64,000 nucleotides of DNA, from contig NW_026527057.1 in the NCBI RefSeq assembly GCF_027744825.2, positions 868,001 to 932,000 of the forward strand, given 5' to 3'. The stretch is from Synchiropus splendidus. Its lineage: Eukaryota; Chordata; Actinopteri; Syngnathiformes; Callionymidae. The notes below the pieces were generated by a model. The model did no database searches, was not told the DNA's origin, and saw nothing but the letters and a program-made list of their open reading frames with translations. Of the stretch, positions 14,601-29,480 are shown in pieces. The first letter of the stretch is position 1. The number at the start of each line of letters is the position of its first letter. A program made the position numbers and the translations under genes.

Positions 14601-17600
14601 GTGGGTTTCGGAACGCAAAACATAAAAGTGTTAATAACTTTGGAAAAACACTTCAGACAGTTTAGATTTGATGTGCGACTACTAGAAAGACACTTTCTGC
14701 TATAGTGGGAGGTTAAAATTTCATGTTCTGAAGCTTTCCTGAAAAGTTATGGCACAATGCACAAAAACGCTTTTCAGCCTGAGATAAGGTGGGTTTCGGA
14801 ACGCCAAACATAAAAGTGTTGATAACTTTCGAAAAACACTTCAGAGAGCTTAGATTTGATGTGCACCTACTAGAAAGACCCTTTCTGCTATAGTGGGAGG
14901 TTAAAATTTCATGTTCTGAAGCTTCCCTGAAAAGTTATGGCACAATGCACAAAAACGCTTTTCAGCCTGAGATAAGGTGGGTTTCGGAACGCCAAACATA
15001 AAAGTGTTAATAACTTTGGAAAAACACTTCAGACAGTTTAGATTTGATGTGCAACTACTAGAAAGACCCTTTCTGCTATAGTGGGAGGTTAAAATTTCAT
15101 GTTCTGAAGCTTCCCTGAAATGTTATGGCACAATGCACAAAAACGCTTTTCAGCCTGAGATAAGGTGGGTTTCGGAACGCCAAACATAAAAGTGTTAATA
15201 ACTTTGGAAAAACACTTCAGACAGTTTAGATTTGATGTGCAACTACTAGAAAGACCCTTTCTGCTATAGTGGGAGGTTAAAATTTCATGTTCTGAAGCTT
15301 TCCTGAAAAGTTATGGCACAATGCACAAAAACGCTTTTCAGCCTGAGATAAGGTGGGTTTCGGAACGCCAAACATAAAAGTGTTGATAACTTTCGAAAAA
15401 CAATTCAGAGAGCTTAGATTTGATGTGCACCTACTAGAAAGACCCTTTCTGCTATAGTGGGAGGTTAAAATTTCATGTTCTGAAGCTTCCCTGAAAAGTT
15501 ATGGCACAATGCGTAAAAACGCTTTTCAGCCTGAGATAAGGTGGGTTTCGGAACGCCAAACATAAAAGTGTTGATAACTTTGGAAAAACACTTCAGACAG
15601 TTTAGATTTGATGTGCAACTACTAGAAAGACCCTTTCTGCTATAGTGGGAGGTTAAAATTTCATGTTCTGAAGCTTTCCTGAAAAGTTATGGCACAATGC
15701 ACAAAAACGCTTTTCAGCCTGAGATAAGGTGGGTTTCGGAACGCCAAACATAAAAGTGTTGATAACTTTTGAAAAACACTTCAGACAGCTTAGATTTGAT
15801 GTGCAACTACTAGAAAGACCCTTTCTGCTATAGTGGGAGGTTAAAATTTCATGTTCTGAAGCTTCCCTGAAAAGTTATGGCACAATGCACAAAAACGCTT
15901 TTCAGCCTGAGATGAGGTGGGTTTCGGAACGCCAAACATAAAAGTGTTGATAACTTTGGAAAAACACTTCAGACAGTTTAGATTTGATGTGCAACTACTA
16001 GAAAGACCCTTTCTGCTATAGTGGGAGGTTAAAATTTCATGTTCTGAAGCTTCCCTGAAAAGTTATGGCACAATGCACAAAAACGCTTTTCAGCCTGAGA
16101 TAAGGTGGGTTTCGGAACGCCAAACATAAAAGTGTTAATAACTTTGGAAAAACACTTCAGACAGTTTAGATTTGATGTGCAACTACTAGAAAGACCCTTT
16201 CTGCTATAGTGGGAGGTTAATATTTCATGTTCTGAAGCTTCCCTGAAAAGTTATGGCACAATGCACAAAAACGCTTTTCAGCCTGAGATAAGGTGGGTTT
16301 CGGAACGCCAAACATAAAAGTGTTGATAACTTTCGAAAAACACTTCAGAGAGCTTAGATTTGATGTGCACCTACTAGAAAGACCCTTTCTGCTATAGTGG
16401 GAGGTTAAAATTTCATGTTCTGAAGCTTCCCTGAAAAGTTATGGCACAATGCGTAAAAACGCTTTTCAGCCTGAGATAAGGTGGGTTTCGGAACGCCAAA
16501 CATAAAAGTGTTGATAACTTTGGAAAAACACTTCAGACAGTTTAGATTTGATGTGCAACTACTAGAAAGACCCTTTCTGCTATAGTGGGAGGTTAAAATT
16601 TCATGTTCTGAAGCTTTCCTGAAACGTTATGGCACAATGCACAAAAACGCTTTTCAGCCTGAGATAAGGTGGGTTTCGGAACGCCAAACATAAAAGTGTT
16701 GATAACTTTTGAAAAACACTTCAGACAGCTTAGATTTGATGTGCAACTACTAGAAAGACCCTTTCTGCTATAGTGGGACGTTAAAATTTCATGTTCTGAA
16801 GCTTCCCTGAACAGTTATGGCACAATGCACAAAAACGCTTTTCAGCCTGAGATAAGGTGGGTTTCGGAACGCCAAACATAAAAGTGTTGATAACTTTCGA
16901 AAAACACTTCAGACAGCTTAGATTTGATGTGCACCTACTAGAAAGACCCTTTCTGCTATAGTGGGAGGTTAAAATTTCATGTTCTGAAGCTTCCCTGAAA
17001 AGTTATGGCACAATGCGTAAAAACGCTTTTCAGCCTGAGATAAGGTGGGTTTCGGAACGCCAAACATAAAAGTGTTGATAACTTTGGAAAAACACTTCAG
17101 ACAGTTTAGATTTGATGTGCAACTACTAGAAAGACCCTTTCTGCTATAGTGGGAGGTTAAAATTTCATGTTCTGAAGCTACCCTGAAAAGTTATGGCACA
17201 ATGCACAAAAACGCTTTTCAGCCTGAGATAAGGTGGGTTTCGGAACGCAAAACATAAAAGTGTTAATAACTTTGGAAAAACACTTCAGACAGTTTAGATT
17301 TGATGTGCGACTACTAGAAAGACACTTTCTGCTATTGTGGGAGGTTAAAATTTCATGTTCTGAAGCTTTCCTGAAAAGTTATGGCACAATGCACAAAAAC
17401 GCTTTTCAGCCTGAGATAAGGTGGGTTTCGGAACGCCAAACATAAAAGTGTTGATAACTTTCGAAAAACACTTCAGAGAGCTTAGATTTGATGTGCACCT
17501 ACTAGAAAGACCCTTTCTGCTATAGTGGGAGGTTAAAATTTCATGTTCTGAAGCTTCCCTGAAAAGTTATGGCACAATGCGTAAAAACGCTTTTCAGCCT

Positions 17601-20600
17601 GAGATAAGGTGGGTTTCGGAACGCCAAACATAAAAGTGTTGATAACTTTGGAAAAACACTTCAGACAGTTTAGATTTGATGTGCAACTACTAGAAAGACC
17701 CTTTCTGCTATAGTGGGAGGTTAAAATTTCATGTTCTGAAGCTTTCCTGAAAAGTTATGGCACAATGCACAAAAACGCTTTTCAGCCTGAGATAAGGTGG
17801 GTTTCGGAACGCCAAACATAAAAGTGTTGATAACTTTAGAAAAACACTTCAGACAGTTTAGATTTGATGTGCAACTACTAGAAAGACCCTTTCTGCTATA
17901 GTGGGAGGTTAAAATTTCATGTTCTGAAGCTTCCCTGAAAAGTTATGGCACAATGCACAAAAACGCTTTTCAGCCTGAGATAAGGTGGGTTTCGGAACGC
18001 CAAACATAAAAGTGTTGATAACTTTCCAAAAACACTTCAGAGAGCTTAGATTTGATGTGCACCTACTAGAAAGACCCTTTCTGCTATAGTGGGAGGTTAA
18101 AATTTCATGTTCTGAAGCTTCCCTGAAAAGTTATGGCACAATGCACAAAAACGCTTTTCAGCCTGAGATAAGGTGGGTTTCGGAACGCCAAACATAAAAG
18201 TGTTGATAACTTTGGAAAAACACTTCAGACAGTTTAGATTTGATGTGCAACTACTAGAAAGACCCTTTCTGCTATAGTGGGAGGTTAAAATTTCATGTTC
18301 TGAAGCTTCCCTGAAAAGTTATGGCACAATGCACAAAAACGCTTTTCAGCCTGAGATAAGGTGGGTTTCGGAACGCCAAACATAAAAGTGTTAATAACTT
18401 TGGAAAAACACTTCAGACAGTTTAGATTTGATGAGCAACTACTAGAAAAACCCTTTCTGCTATAGTGGGAGGTTAAAATTTCATGTTCTGAAGCTTCCCT
18501 GAAAAGTTATGGCACAATGCACAAAAACGCTTTTCAGCCTGAGATAAGGTGGGTTTCGGAACGCCAAACATAAAAGTGTTGATAACTTTCGAAAAACACT
18601 TCAGAGAGCTTAGATTTGATGTGCACCTACTAGAAAGACCCTTTCTGCTATAGTTGGAGGTTAAAATTTCATGTTCTGAAGCTTCCCTGAAAAGTTATGG
18701 CACAATGCGTAAAAACGCTTTTCAGCCTGAGATAAGGTGGGTTTCGGAACGCCAAACATAAAAGTGTTGATAACTTTAGAAAAACACTTCAGACAGTTTA
18801 GATTTGATGTGCAACTACTAGAAAGACCCTTTCTGCTATAGTGGGAGGTTAAAATTTCATGTTCTGAAGCTTTCCTGAAAAGTTATGGCACAATGCACAA
18901 AAACGCTTTTCAGCCTGAGATAAGGTGGGTTTCGGAACGCCAAACATAAAAGTGTTGATAACTTTGGAAAAACACTTCAGACAGCTTAGATTTGATGTGC
19001 AACTACTAGAAAGACCCTTTCTGCTATAGTGGGAGGTTAAAATTTCATGTTCTGAAGCTTCCCTGAAAAGTTATGGCACAATGCACAAAAACGCTTTTCA
19101 GCCTGAGATAAGGTGGGTTTCGGAACGCCAAACATAAAAGTGTTGATAACTTTGGAAAAACACTTCAGACAGTTTAGATTTGATGTTCAACTACTAGAAA
19201 GACCCTTTCTGCTATAGTGGGAGGTTAAAATTTCATGTTCTGAAGCTTTCCTGAAAAGTTATGGCACAATGCACAAAAACGCTTTTCAGCCTGAGATAAG
19301 GTGGGTTTCGGAACGCCAAACATAAAAGTGTTGATAACTTTGGAAAAACACTTCAGACAGTTTAGATTTGATGTGCAACTACTAGAAAGACACTTTCTGC
19401 TATAGTGGGAGGTTAAAATTTCATGTTCTGAAGCTTTCCTGAAAAGTTATGGCACAATGCACAAAAACGCTTTTCAGCCTGAGATAAGGTGGGTTTCGGA
19501 ACGCCAAACATAAAAGTGTTGATAACTTTCGAAAAACACTTCAGAGAGCTTAGATTTGATGTGCACCTACTAGAAAGACCCTTTCTGCTATAGTGGGAGG
19601 TTAAAATTTCATGTTCTGAAGCTTCCCTGAAAAGTTATGGCACAATGCGTAAAAACGCTTGTCAGCCTGAGATAAGGTGGGTTTCGGAACGCCAAACATA
19701 AAAGTGTTGATAACTTTTGAAAAACACTTCAGACAGCTTAGATTTGATGTGCAACTACTAGAAAGACCCTTTCTGCTATAGTGGGAGGTTAAAATTTCAT
19801 GTTCTGAAGCTTCCCTGAAAAGTTTTGGCACAATGCACAAAAACGCTTTTCAGCCTGAGATAAGGTGGGTTTCGGAACGCCAAACATAAAAGTGTTGATA
19901 ACTTTCGAAAAACACTTCAGAGAGCTTAGATTTGATGTGCACCTACTAGAAAGACCCTTTCTGCTATAGTGGGAGGTTAAAATTTCATGTTCTGAAGCTT
20001 TCCTGAAAAGTTATGGCACAATGCACAAAAACGCTTTTCAGCCTAAGATAAGGTGGGTTTCGGAACGCCAAACATAAAAGTGTTGATAACTTTTGAAAAA
20101 CACTTCAGACAGCTTAGATTTGATGTGCAACTACTAGAAAGACCCTTTCTGCTATAGTGGGAGGTTAAAATTTCATGTTCAGAAGCTTCCCTGAAAAGTT
20201 TTGGCACAATGCACAAAAACGCTTTTCAGCCTGAGATAAGGTGGGTTTCGGAACGCCAAACATAAAAGTGTTGATAACTTTGGAAAAACACTTCAGACAG
20301 TTTAGATTTGATGTGCAACTACTAGAAAGACACTTTCTGCTATAGTGGGAGTTTAAAATTTCATGTTCTGAAGCTTTCCTGAAAAGTTATGGCACAATGC
20401 ACAAAAACGCTTTTCAGCCTGAGATAAGGTGGGTTTCGGAACGCCAAACATAAAAGTGTTGATAACTTTCGAAAAACACTTCAGAGAGCTTAGATTTGAT
20501 GTGCACCTACTAGAAAGACCCTTTCTGCTATAGTGGGAGGTTAAAATTTCATGTTCTGAAGCTTCCCTGAAAAGTTGTGGCACAATGCGTAAAAACGCTT

Positions 20601-23600
20601 TTCAGCCTGAGATAAGGTGGGTTTCGGAACGCCAAACATAAAAGTGTTGATAACTTTTGAAAAACACTTCAGACAGCTTAGATTTGATGTGCAACTACTA
20701 GAAAGACCCTTTCTGCTATAGTGGGAGGTTAAAATTTCATGTTCTGAAGCTTCCCTGAAAAGTTATGGCACAATGCACAAAAACGCTTTTCAGCCTGAGA
20801 TAAGGTGGGTTTCGGAACGCCAAACATAAAAGTGTTGATAACTTTGGAAAAACACTTCAGACAGTTTAGATTTGATGTGCAACTACTAGAAAGACCCTTT
20901 CTGCTATAGTGGGAGGTTAAAATTTCATGTTCTGAAGCTTCCCTGAAAAGTTATGGCACAATGCACAAAAACGCTTTTCAGCCTGAGATAAGGTGGGTTT
21001 CGGAACGCCAAACATAAAAGTGTTGATAACTTTCGAAAAACACTTCAGAGAGCTTAGATTTGATGTGCACCTACTAGAAAGACCCTTTCTGCTATAGTGG
21101 GAGGTTAAAATTTCATGTTCTGAAGCTTCCCTGAAAAGTTATGGCACAATGCGTAAAAACGCTTTTCAGCCTGAGATAAGGTGGGTTTCGGAACGCCAAA
21201 CATAAAAGTGTTGATAACTTTGGAAAAACACTTCAGACAGTTTAGATTTGATGTGCAACTACTAGAAAGACCCTTTCTGCTATAGTGGGAGGTTAAAATT
21301 TCATGTTCTGAAGCTTTCCTGAAAAGTTATGGCACAATGCACAAAAACGCTTTTCAGCCTGAGATAAGGTGGGTTTCGGAACGCCAAACATAAAAGTGTT
21401 GATAACTTTTGAAAAACACTTCAGACAGCTTAGATTTGATGTGCAACTACTAGAAAGACCCTTTCTGCTATAGTGGGAGGTTAAAATTTCATGTTCTGAA
21501 GCTTCCCTGAAAAGTTATGGCACAATGCACAAAAACGCTTTTCAGCCTGAGATAAGGTGGGTTTCGGAACGCCAAACATAAAAGTGTTGATAACTTTGGA
21601 AAAACACTTCGGACAGTTTAGATTTGATGTGCAACTACTAGAAAGACCCTTTCTGCTATAGTGGGAGGTTAAAATTTCATGTTCTGAAGCTTTCCTGAAA
21701 AGTTATGGCACAATGCACAAAAACGCTTTTCAGCCTGAGATAAGGTGGGTTTCGGAACGCCAAACATAAAAGTGTTGATAACTTTTGAAAAACACTTCAG
21801 ACAGCTTAGATTTGATGTGCAACTACTAGAAAGACCCTTTCTGCTATAGTGGGAGGTTAAAATTTCATGTTCTGAAGCTTCCCTGAAAAGTTTTGGCACA
21901 ATGCACAAAAACGCTTTTCAGCCTGAGATAAGGTGGGTTTCGGAACGCCAAACATAAAAGTGTTGATAACTTTGGAAAAACACTTCAGACAGTTTAGATT
22001 TGATGTGCAACTACTAGAAAGACCCTTTCTGCTATAGTGGGAGGTTAAAATTTCATGTTCTGAAGCTTCCCTGAAAAGTTATGGCACAATGCACAAAAAC
22101 GCTTTTCAGCCTGAGATAAGGTGGGTTTCGGAACGCCAAACATAAAAGTGTTGATAACTTTGGAAAAACACTTCAGACAGTTTAGATTTGATGTGCAACT
22201 ACTAGAAAGACCCTTTCTGCTATAGTGGGAGGTTAAAATTTCATGTTCTGAAGCTTCCCTGAAAAGTTATGGCACAATGCACAAAAACGCTTTTCAGCCT
22301 GAGATAAGGTGGGTTTCGGAACGCCAAACATAAAAGTGTTGATAACTTTCGAAAAACACTTCAGACAGCTTAGATTTGATGTGCACCTACTAGAAAGACC
22401 CTTTCTGCTATAGTGGGAGGTTAAAATTTCATGTTCTGAAGCTTCCCTGAAAAGTTATGGCACAATGCACAAAAACGCTTTTCAGCCTGAGATAAGGTGG
22501 GTTTCGGAACGCCAAACATAAAAGTGTTAATAACTTTGGAAAAACACTTCAGACAGTTTAGATTTGATGTGCAACTACTAGAAAGACCCTTTCTGCTATA
22601 GTGGGAGGTTAAAATTTCATGTTCTGAAGCTTTCCTGAAAAGTTATGGCACAATGCACAAAAACGCTTTTCAGCCTGAGATAAGGTGGGTTTCGGAACGC
22701 CAAACATAAAAGTGTTGATAACTTTCGAAAAACACTTCAGAGAGCTTAGATTTGATGTGCACCTACTAGAAAGACCCTTTCTGCTATAGTGGGAGGTTAA
22801 AATTTCATGTTCTGAAGCTTCCCTGAAAAGTTATGGCACAATGCGTAAAAACGCTTTTCAGCCTGAGATAAGGTGGGTTTCGGCACGCCAAACATAAAAG
22901 TGTTGATAACTTTGGAAAAACACTTCAGACAGTTTAGATTTGATGTGCAACTACTAGAAAGACCCTTTCTGCTATAGTGGGAGGTTAAAATTTCATGTTC
23001 TGAAGCTTTCCTGAAAAGTTATGGCACAATGCACAAAAACGCTTTTCAGCCTGAGATAAGGTGGGTTTCGGAACGCCAAACATAAAAGTGTTGATAACTT
23101 TTGAAAAACACTTCAGACAGCTTAGATTTGATGTGCAACTACTAGAAAGACCCTTTCTGCTATAGTGGGAGGTTAAAATTTCATGTTCTGAAGCTTCCCT
23201 GAAAAGTTATGGCACAATGCACAAAAACGCTTTTCAGCCTGAGATAAGGTGGGTTTCGGAACGCCAAACATAAAAGTGTTGATAACTTTGGAAAAACACT
23301 TCAGACAGTTTAGATTTGATGTGCAACTACTAGAAAGACCCTTTCTGCTATAGTGGGAGGTTAAAATTTCATGTTCTGAAGCTTCCCTGAAAAGTGATGG
23401 CACAATGCACAAAAACGCTTTTCAGCCTGAGATAAGGTGGGTTTCGGAACGCCAAACATAAAAGTGTTGATAACTTTCGAAAAACACTTCAGAGAGCTTA
23501 GATTTGATGTGCACCTACTAGAAAGACCCTTTCTGCTATAGTGGGAGGTTAAAATTTCATGTTCTGAAGCTTTCCTGAAAAGTTATGGCACAATGCACAA

Positions 23601-25720
23601 AAACGCTTTTCAGCCTGAGATAAGGTGGGTTTCGGAACGCCAAACATAAAAGTGTTGATAACTTTTGAAAAACACTTCAGACAGCTTAGATTTGATGTGC
23701 AACTACTAGAAAGACCCTTTCTGCTATAGTGGGAGGTTAAAATTTCATGTTCTGAAGCTTCCCTGAAAAGTTATGGCACAATGCACAAAAACGCTTTTCA
23801 GCCTGAGATAAGGTGGGTTTCGGAACGCCAAACATAAAAGTGTTGATAACTTTGGAAAAACACTTCGGACAGTTTAGATTTGATGTGCAACTACTAGAAA
23901 GACCCTTTCTGCTATAGTGGGAGGTTAAAATTTCATGTTCTGAAGCTTTCCTGAAAAGTTATGGCACAATGCACAAAAACGCTTTTCAGCCTGAGATAAG
24001 GTGGGTTTCGGAACGCCAAACATAAAAGTGTTGATAACTTTGGAAAAACACTTCAGACAGTTTAGATTTGATGTGCAACTACTAGAAAGACCCTTTCTGC
24101 TATAGTGGGAGGTTAAAATTTCATGTTCTGAAGCTTCCCTGAAAAGTTATGGCACAATGCACAAAAACGCTTTTCAGCCTGAGATAAGGTGGGTTTCGGA
24201 ACGCCAAACATAAAAGTGTTGATAACTTTGGAAAAACACTTCAGACAGTTTAGATTTGATGTGCAACTACTAGAAAGACCCTTTCTGCTATAGTGGGAGG
24301 TTAAAATTTCATGTTCTGAAGCTTCCCTGAAAAGTTATGGCACAATGCACAAAAACGCTTTTCAGCCTGAGATAAGGTGGGTTTCGGAACGCCAAACATA
24401 AAAGTGTTAATAACTTTGGAAAAACACTTCAGACAGTTTAGATTTGATGTGCAACTACTAGAAAGACCCTTTCTGCTATAGTGGGAGGTTAAAATTTCAT
24501 GTTCTGAAGCTTCCCTGAAAAGTTATGGCACAATGCGTAAAAACGCTTTTCAGCCTGAAATAAGGTGGGTTTCGGAACGCCAAACATAAAAGTGTTGATA
24601 ACTTTGGAAAAACACTTCAGACAGTTTAGATTTGATGTGCAACTACTAGAAAGACCCTTTCTGCTATAGTGGGAGGTTAAAATTTCATGTTCTGAAGCTT
24701 GACTGAAAAGTTATGGCACAATGCACAAAAACGCTTTTCAGCCTGAGATAAGGTGGGTTTCGGAACGCCAAACATAAAAGTGTTGATAACTTTCGAAAAA
24801 CACTTCAGACAGCTTAGATTTGATGTGCACCTACTAGAAAGACCCTTTCTGCTATAGTGGGAGGTTAAAATTTCATGTTCTGAAGCTTCCCTGAAAAGTT
24901 ATGGCACAATGCGTAAAAACGCTTTACAGCCTGAGATAAGGTGGGTTTCGGAACGCCAAACATAAAAGTGTTGATAACTTTGGAAAAACACTTCAGACAG
25001 TTTAGATTTGATGTGCAACTACTAGAAAGACCCTTTCTGCTATAGTGGGAGGTTAAAATTTCATGTTCTGAAGCTTTCCTGAAAAGTTATGGCACAATGC
25101 ACAAAAACGCTTTTCAGCCTGAGATAAGGTGGGTTTCGGAACGCCAAACATAAAAGTGTTGATAACTTTTGAAAAACACTTCAGACAGCTTAGATTTGAT
25201 GTGCAACTACTAGAAAGACCCTTTCTGCTATAGTGGGAGGTTAAAATTTCATGTTCTGAAGCTTCCCTGAAAAGTTATGGCACAATGCGTAAAAACGCTT
25301 TTCAGCCTGAGATAAGGTGGGTTTCGGAACGCCAAACATAAAAGTGTTGATAACTTTGGAAAAACACTTCAGACAGTTTAGATTTGATGTGCAACTACTA
25401 GAAAGACCCTTTCTGCTATAGTGGGAGGTTAAAAGTTCATGTTCTGAAGCTTTCCTGAAAAGTTATGGCACAATGCACAAAAACGCTTTTCAGCCTGAGA
25501 TAAGGTGGGTTTCGGAACGCCAAACATAAAAGTGTTGATAACTTTTGAAAAACACTTCAGACAGCTTAGATTTGATGTGCAACTACTAGAAAGACCCTTT
25601 CTGCTATAGTGGGAGGTTAAAATTTCATGTTCTGAAGCTTCCCTGAAAAGTTATGGCACAATGCACAAAAACGCTTTTCAGCCTGAGATAAGGTGGGTTT
25701 CGGAACGCCAAACATAAAAG

Positions 25721-28700
25721 TGTTGATAACTTTGGAAAAACACTTCAGACAGTTTAGATTTGATGTGCAACTACTAGAAAGACCCTTTCTGCTATAGTGG
25801 GAGGTTAAAATTTCATGTTCTGAAGCTTCCCTGAAAAGTTATGGCACAATGCACAAAAACGCTTTTCAGCCTGAGATAAGGTGGGTTTCGGAACGCCAAA
25901 CATAAAAGTGTTGATAACTTTGGAAAAACACTTCAGACAGTTTAGATTTGATGTGCAACTACTAGAAAGACCCTTTCTGCTATAGTGGGAGGTTAAAATT
26001 TCATGTTCTGAAGCTTCCCTGAAAAGTTATGGCACAATGCACAAAAACGCTTTTCAGCCTGAGATAAGGTGGGTTTCGGAACGCCAAACATAAAAGTGTT
26101 GATAACTTTGGAAAAACACTTCAGACAGTTTAGATTTGATGTGCAACTACTAGAAAGACCCTTTCTGCTATAGTGGGAGGTTAAAATTTCATGTTCTGAA
26201 GCTTTCCTGAAAAGTTATGGCACAATGCACAAAAACGCTTTTCAGCCTGAGATATGGTGGGTTTCGGAACGCCAAACATAAAAGTGTTGATAACTTTTGA
26301 AAAACACTTCAGACAGCTTAGATTTGATGTGCAACTACTAGAAAGACCCTTTCTGCTATAGTGGGAGGTTAAAATTTCATGTTCTGAAGCTTCCCTGAAA
26401 AGTTATGGCACAATGCACAAAAACGCTTTTCAGCCTGAGATAAGGTGGGTTTCGGAACGCCAAACATAAAAGTGTTGATAACTTTCGAAAAACACTTCAG
26501 ACAGCTTAGATTTGATGTGCACCTACTAGAAAGACCCTTTCTGCTATAGTGGGAGGTTAAAATTTCATGTTCTGAAGCTTCCCAGAAAAGTTATGGCACA
26601 ATGCGTAAAAACGCTTTTCAGCCTGAGATAAGGTGGGTTTCGGAACGCCAAACATAAAAGTGTTGATAACTTTGAAAAAACACTTCAGACAGTTTAGATT
26701 TGATGTGCAACTACTAGAAAGACCCTTTCTGCTATAGTGGGAGGTTAAAATTTCATGTTCTGAAGCTTCCCTGAAAAGTTATGGCACAATGCACAAAAAC
26801 GCTTTTCAGCCTGAGATAAGGTGGGTTTCGGAACGCCAAACATAAAAGTGTTAATAACTTTGGAAAAACACTTCAGACAGTTTAGATTTGATGTGCAACT
26901 ACTAGAAAGACCCTTTCTGCTATAGTGGGAGGTTAAAATTTCATGTTCTGAAGCTTCCCTGAAAAGTTATGGCACAATGCACAAAAACGCTATTCAGCCT
27001 GAGATAAGGTGGGTTTCGGAACGCCAAACATAAAAGTGTTAATAACTTTGGAAAAACACTTCAGACAGTTAAGATTTGATGTGCAACTACTAGAAAGACC
27101 CTTTCTGCTATAGTGGGAGGTTAAAATTTCATGTTCTGAAGCTTTCCTGAAATGTTATGGCACAATGCTCAAAAACGCTTTTCAGCCTGAGATAAGGTGG
27201 GTTTCGGAACGCCAAACATAAAAGTGTTGATAACTTTCGAAAAACACTTCAGAGAGCTTAGATTTGATGTGCACCTACTAGAAAGACCCTTTCTGCTATA
27301 GTGGGAGGTTAAAATTTCATGTTCTGAAGCTTCCCTGAAAAGTTATGGCACAATGCGTAAAAACGCTTTTCAGCCTGAGATAAGGTGGGTTTCGGAACGC
27401 CAAACATAAAAGTGTTGATAACTTTGGAAAAACACTTCAGACAGTTTAGATTTGATGTGCAACTACTAGAAAGACCCTTTCTGCTATAGTGGGAGGTTAA
27501 AATTTCATGTTCTGAAGCTTTCCTGAAAAGTTATGGCACAATGCACAAAACCGCTTTTCAGCCTGAGATAAGGTGGGTTTCGGAACGCCAAACATAAAAG
27601 TGTTGATAACTTTGGAAAAACACTTCAGACAGTTTAGATTTGATGTGCAACTACTAGAAAGACCCTTTCTGCTATAGTGGGAGGTTAAAATTTCATGTTC
27701 TGAAGCTTCCCTGAAAAGTTATGGCACAATGCACAAAAACGCTTTTCAGCCTGAGATAAGGTGGGTTTCGGAACGCCAAACATAAAAGTGTTGATAACTT
27801 TGGAAAAACACTTCAGACAGTTTAGATTTGATGTGCAACTACTAGAAAGACCCTTTCTGCTATAGTGGGAGGTTAAAATTTCATGTTCTGAAGCTTCCCT
27901 GAAAAGTTATGGCACAATGCACAAAAACGCTTTTCAGCCTGAGATAAGGTGGGTTTCGGAACGCCAAACATAAAAGTGTTGATAACTTTGGAAAAACACT
28001 TCAGACAGTTTAGATTTGATGTGCAACTACTAGAAAGACCCTTTCTGCTATAGTGGGAGGTTAAAATTTCATGTTCTGAAGCTTTCCTGAAAAGTTATGG
28101 CACAATGCACAAAAACGCTTTTCAGCCTGAGATATGGTGGGTTTCGGAACGCCAAACATAAAAGTGTTGATAACTTTTGAAAAACACTTCAGACAGCTTA
28201 GATTTGATGTGCAACTACTAGAAAGACCCTTTCTGCTATAGTGGGAGGTTAAAATTTCATGTTCTGAAGCTTCCCTGAAAAGTTATGGCACAATGCACAA
28301 AAACGCTTTTCAGCCTGAGATAAGGTGGGTTTCGGAACGCCAAACATAAAAGTGTTGATAACTTTCGAAAAACACTTCAGACAGCTTAGATTTGATGTGC
28401 ACCTACTAGAAAGACCCTTTCTGCTATAGTGGGAGGTTAAAATTTCATGTTCTGAAGCTTCCCAGAAAAGTTATGGCACAATGCGTAAAAACGCTTTTCA
28501 GCCTGAGATAAGGTGGGTTTCGGAACGCCAAACATAAAAGTGTTGATAACTTTGAAAAAACACTTCAGACAGTTTAGATTTGATGTGCAACTACTAGAAA
28601 GACCCTTTCTGCTATAGTGGGAGGTTAAAATTTCATGTTCTGAAGCTTCCCTGAAAAGTTATGGCACAATGCACAAAAACGCTTTTCAGCCTGAGATAAG

Positions 28701-29480
28701 GTGGGTTTCGGAACGCCAAACATAAAAGTGTTAATAACTTTGGAAAAACACTTCAGACAGTTTAGATTTGATGTGCAACTACTAGAAAGACCCTTTCTGC
28801 TATAGTGGGAGGTTAAAATTTCATGTTCTGAAGCTTCCCTGAAAAGTTATGGCACAATGCACAAAAACGCTATTCAGCCTGAGATAAGGTGGGTTTCGGA
28901 ACGCCAAACATAAAAGTGTTAATAACTTTGGAAAAACACTTCAGACAGTTAAGATTTGATGTGCAACTACTAGAAAGACCCTTTCTGCTATAGTGGGAGG
29001 TTAAAATTTCATGTTCTGAAGCTTTCCTGAAATGTTATGGCACAATGCTCAAAAACGCTTTTCAGCCTGAGATAAGGTGGGTTTCGGAACGCCAAACATA
29101 AAAGTGTTGATAACTTTCGAAAAACACTTCAGAGAGCTTAGATTTGATGTGCACCTACTAGAAAGACCCTTTCTGCTATAGTGGGAGGTTAAAATTTCAT
29201 GTTCTGAAGCTTCCCTGAAAAGTTATGGCACAATGCGTAAAAACGCTTTTCAGCCTGAGATAAGGTGGGTTTCGGAACGCCAAACATAAAAGTGTTGATA
29301 ACTTTGGAAAAACACTTCAGACAGTTTAGATTTGATGTGCAACTACTAGAAAGACCCTTTCTGCTATAGTGGGAGGTTAAAATTTCATGTTCTGAAGCTT
29401 TCCTGAAAAGTTATGGCACAATGCACAAAACCGCTTTTCAGCCTGAGATAAGGTGGGTTTCGGAACGCCAAACATAAAAG
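25721..29480. repeat. Tandem 10-monomer (1880-bp) higher-order block
   Basis: Two contiguous copies (about 25721-27600 and 27601-29480) share a long series of otherwise rare variants, each 1880 bp apart: gatatggtgg (26251/28131), cccagaaaag (26581/28461), gctattcagcc (about 26990/28870), cagttaagattt (about 27066/28946), gaaatgttatgg, caatgctcaaaa and caaaaccgc (about 27547/29427). I saw no differences between the copies at these sites, which makes it the freshest duplication in the array. Confidence 0.88.
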
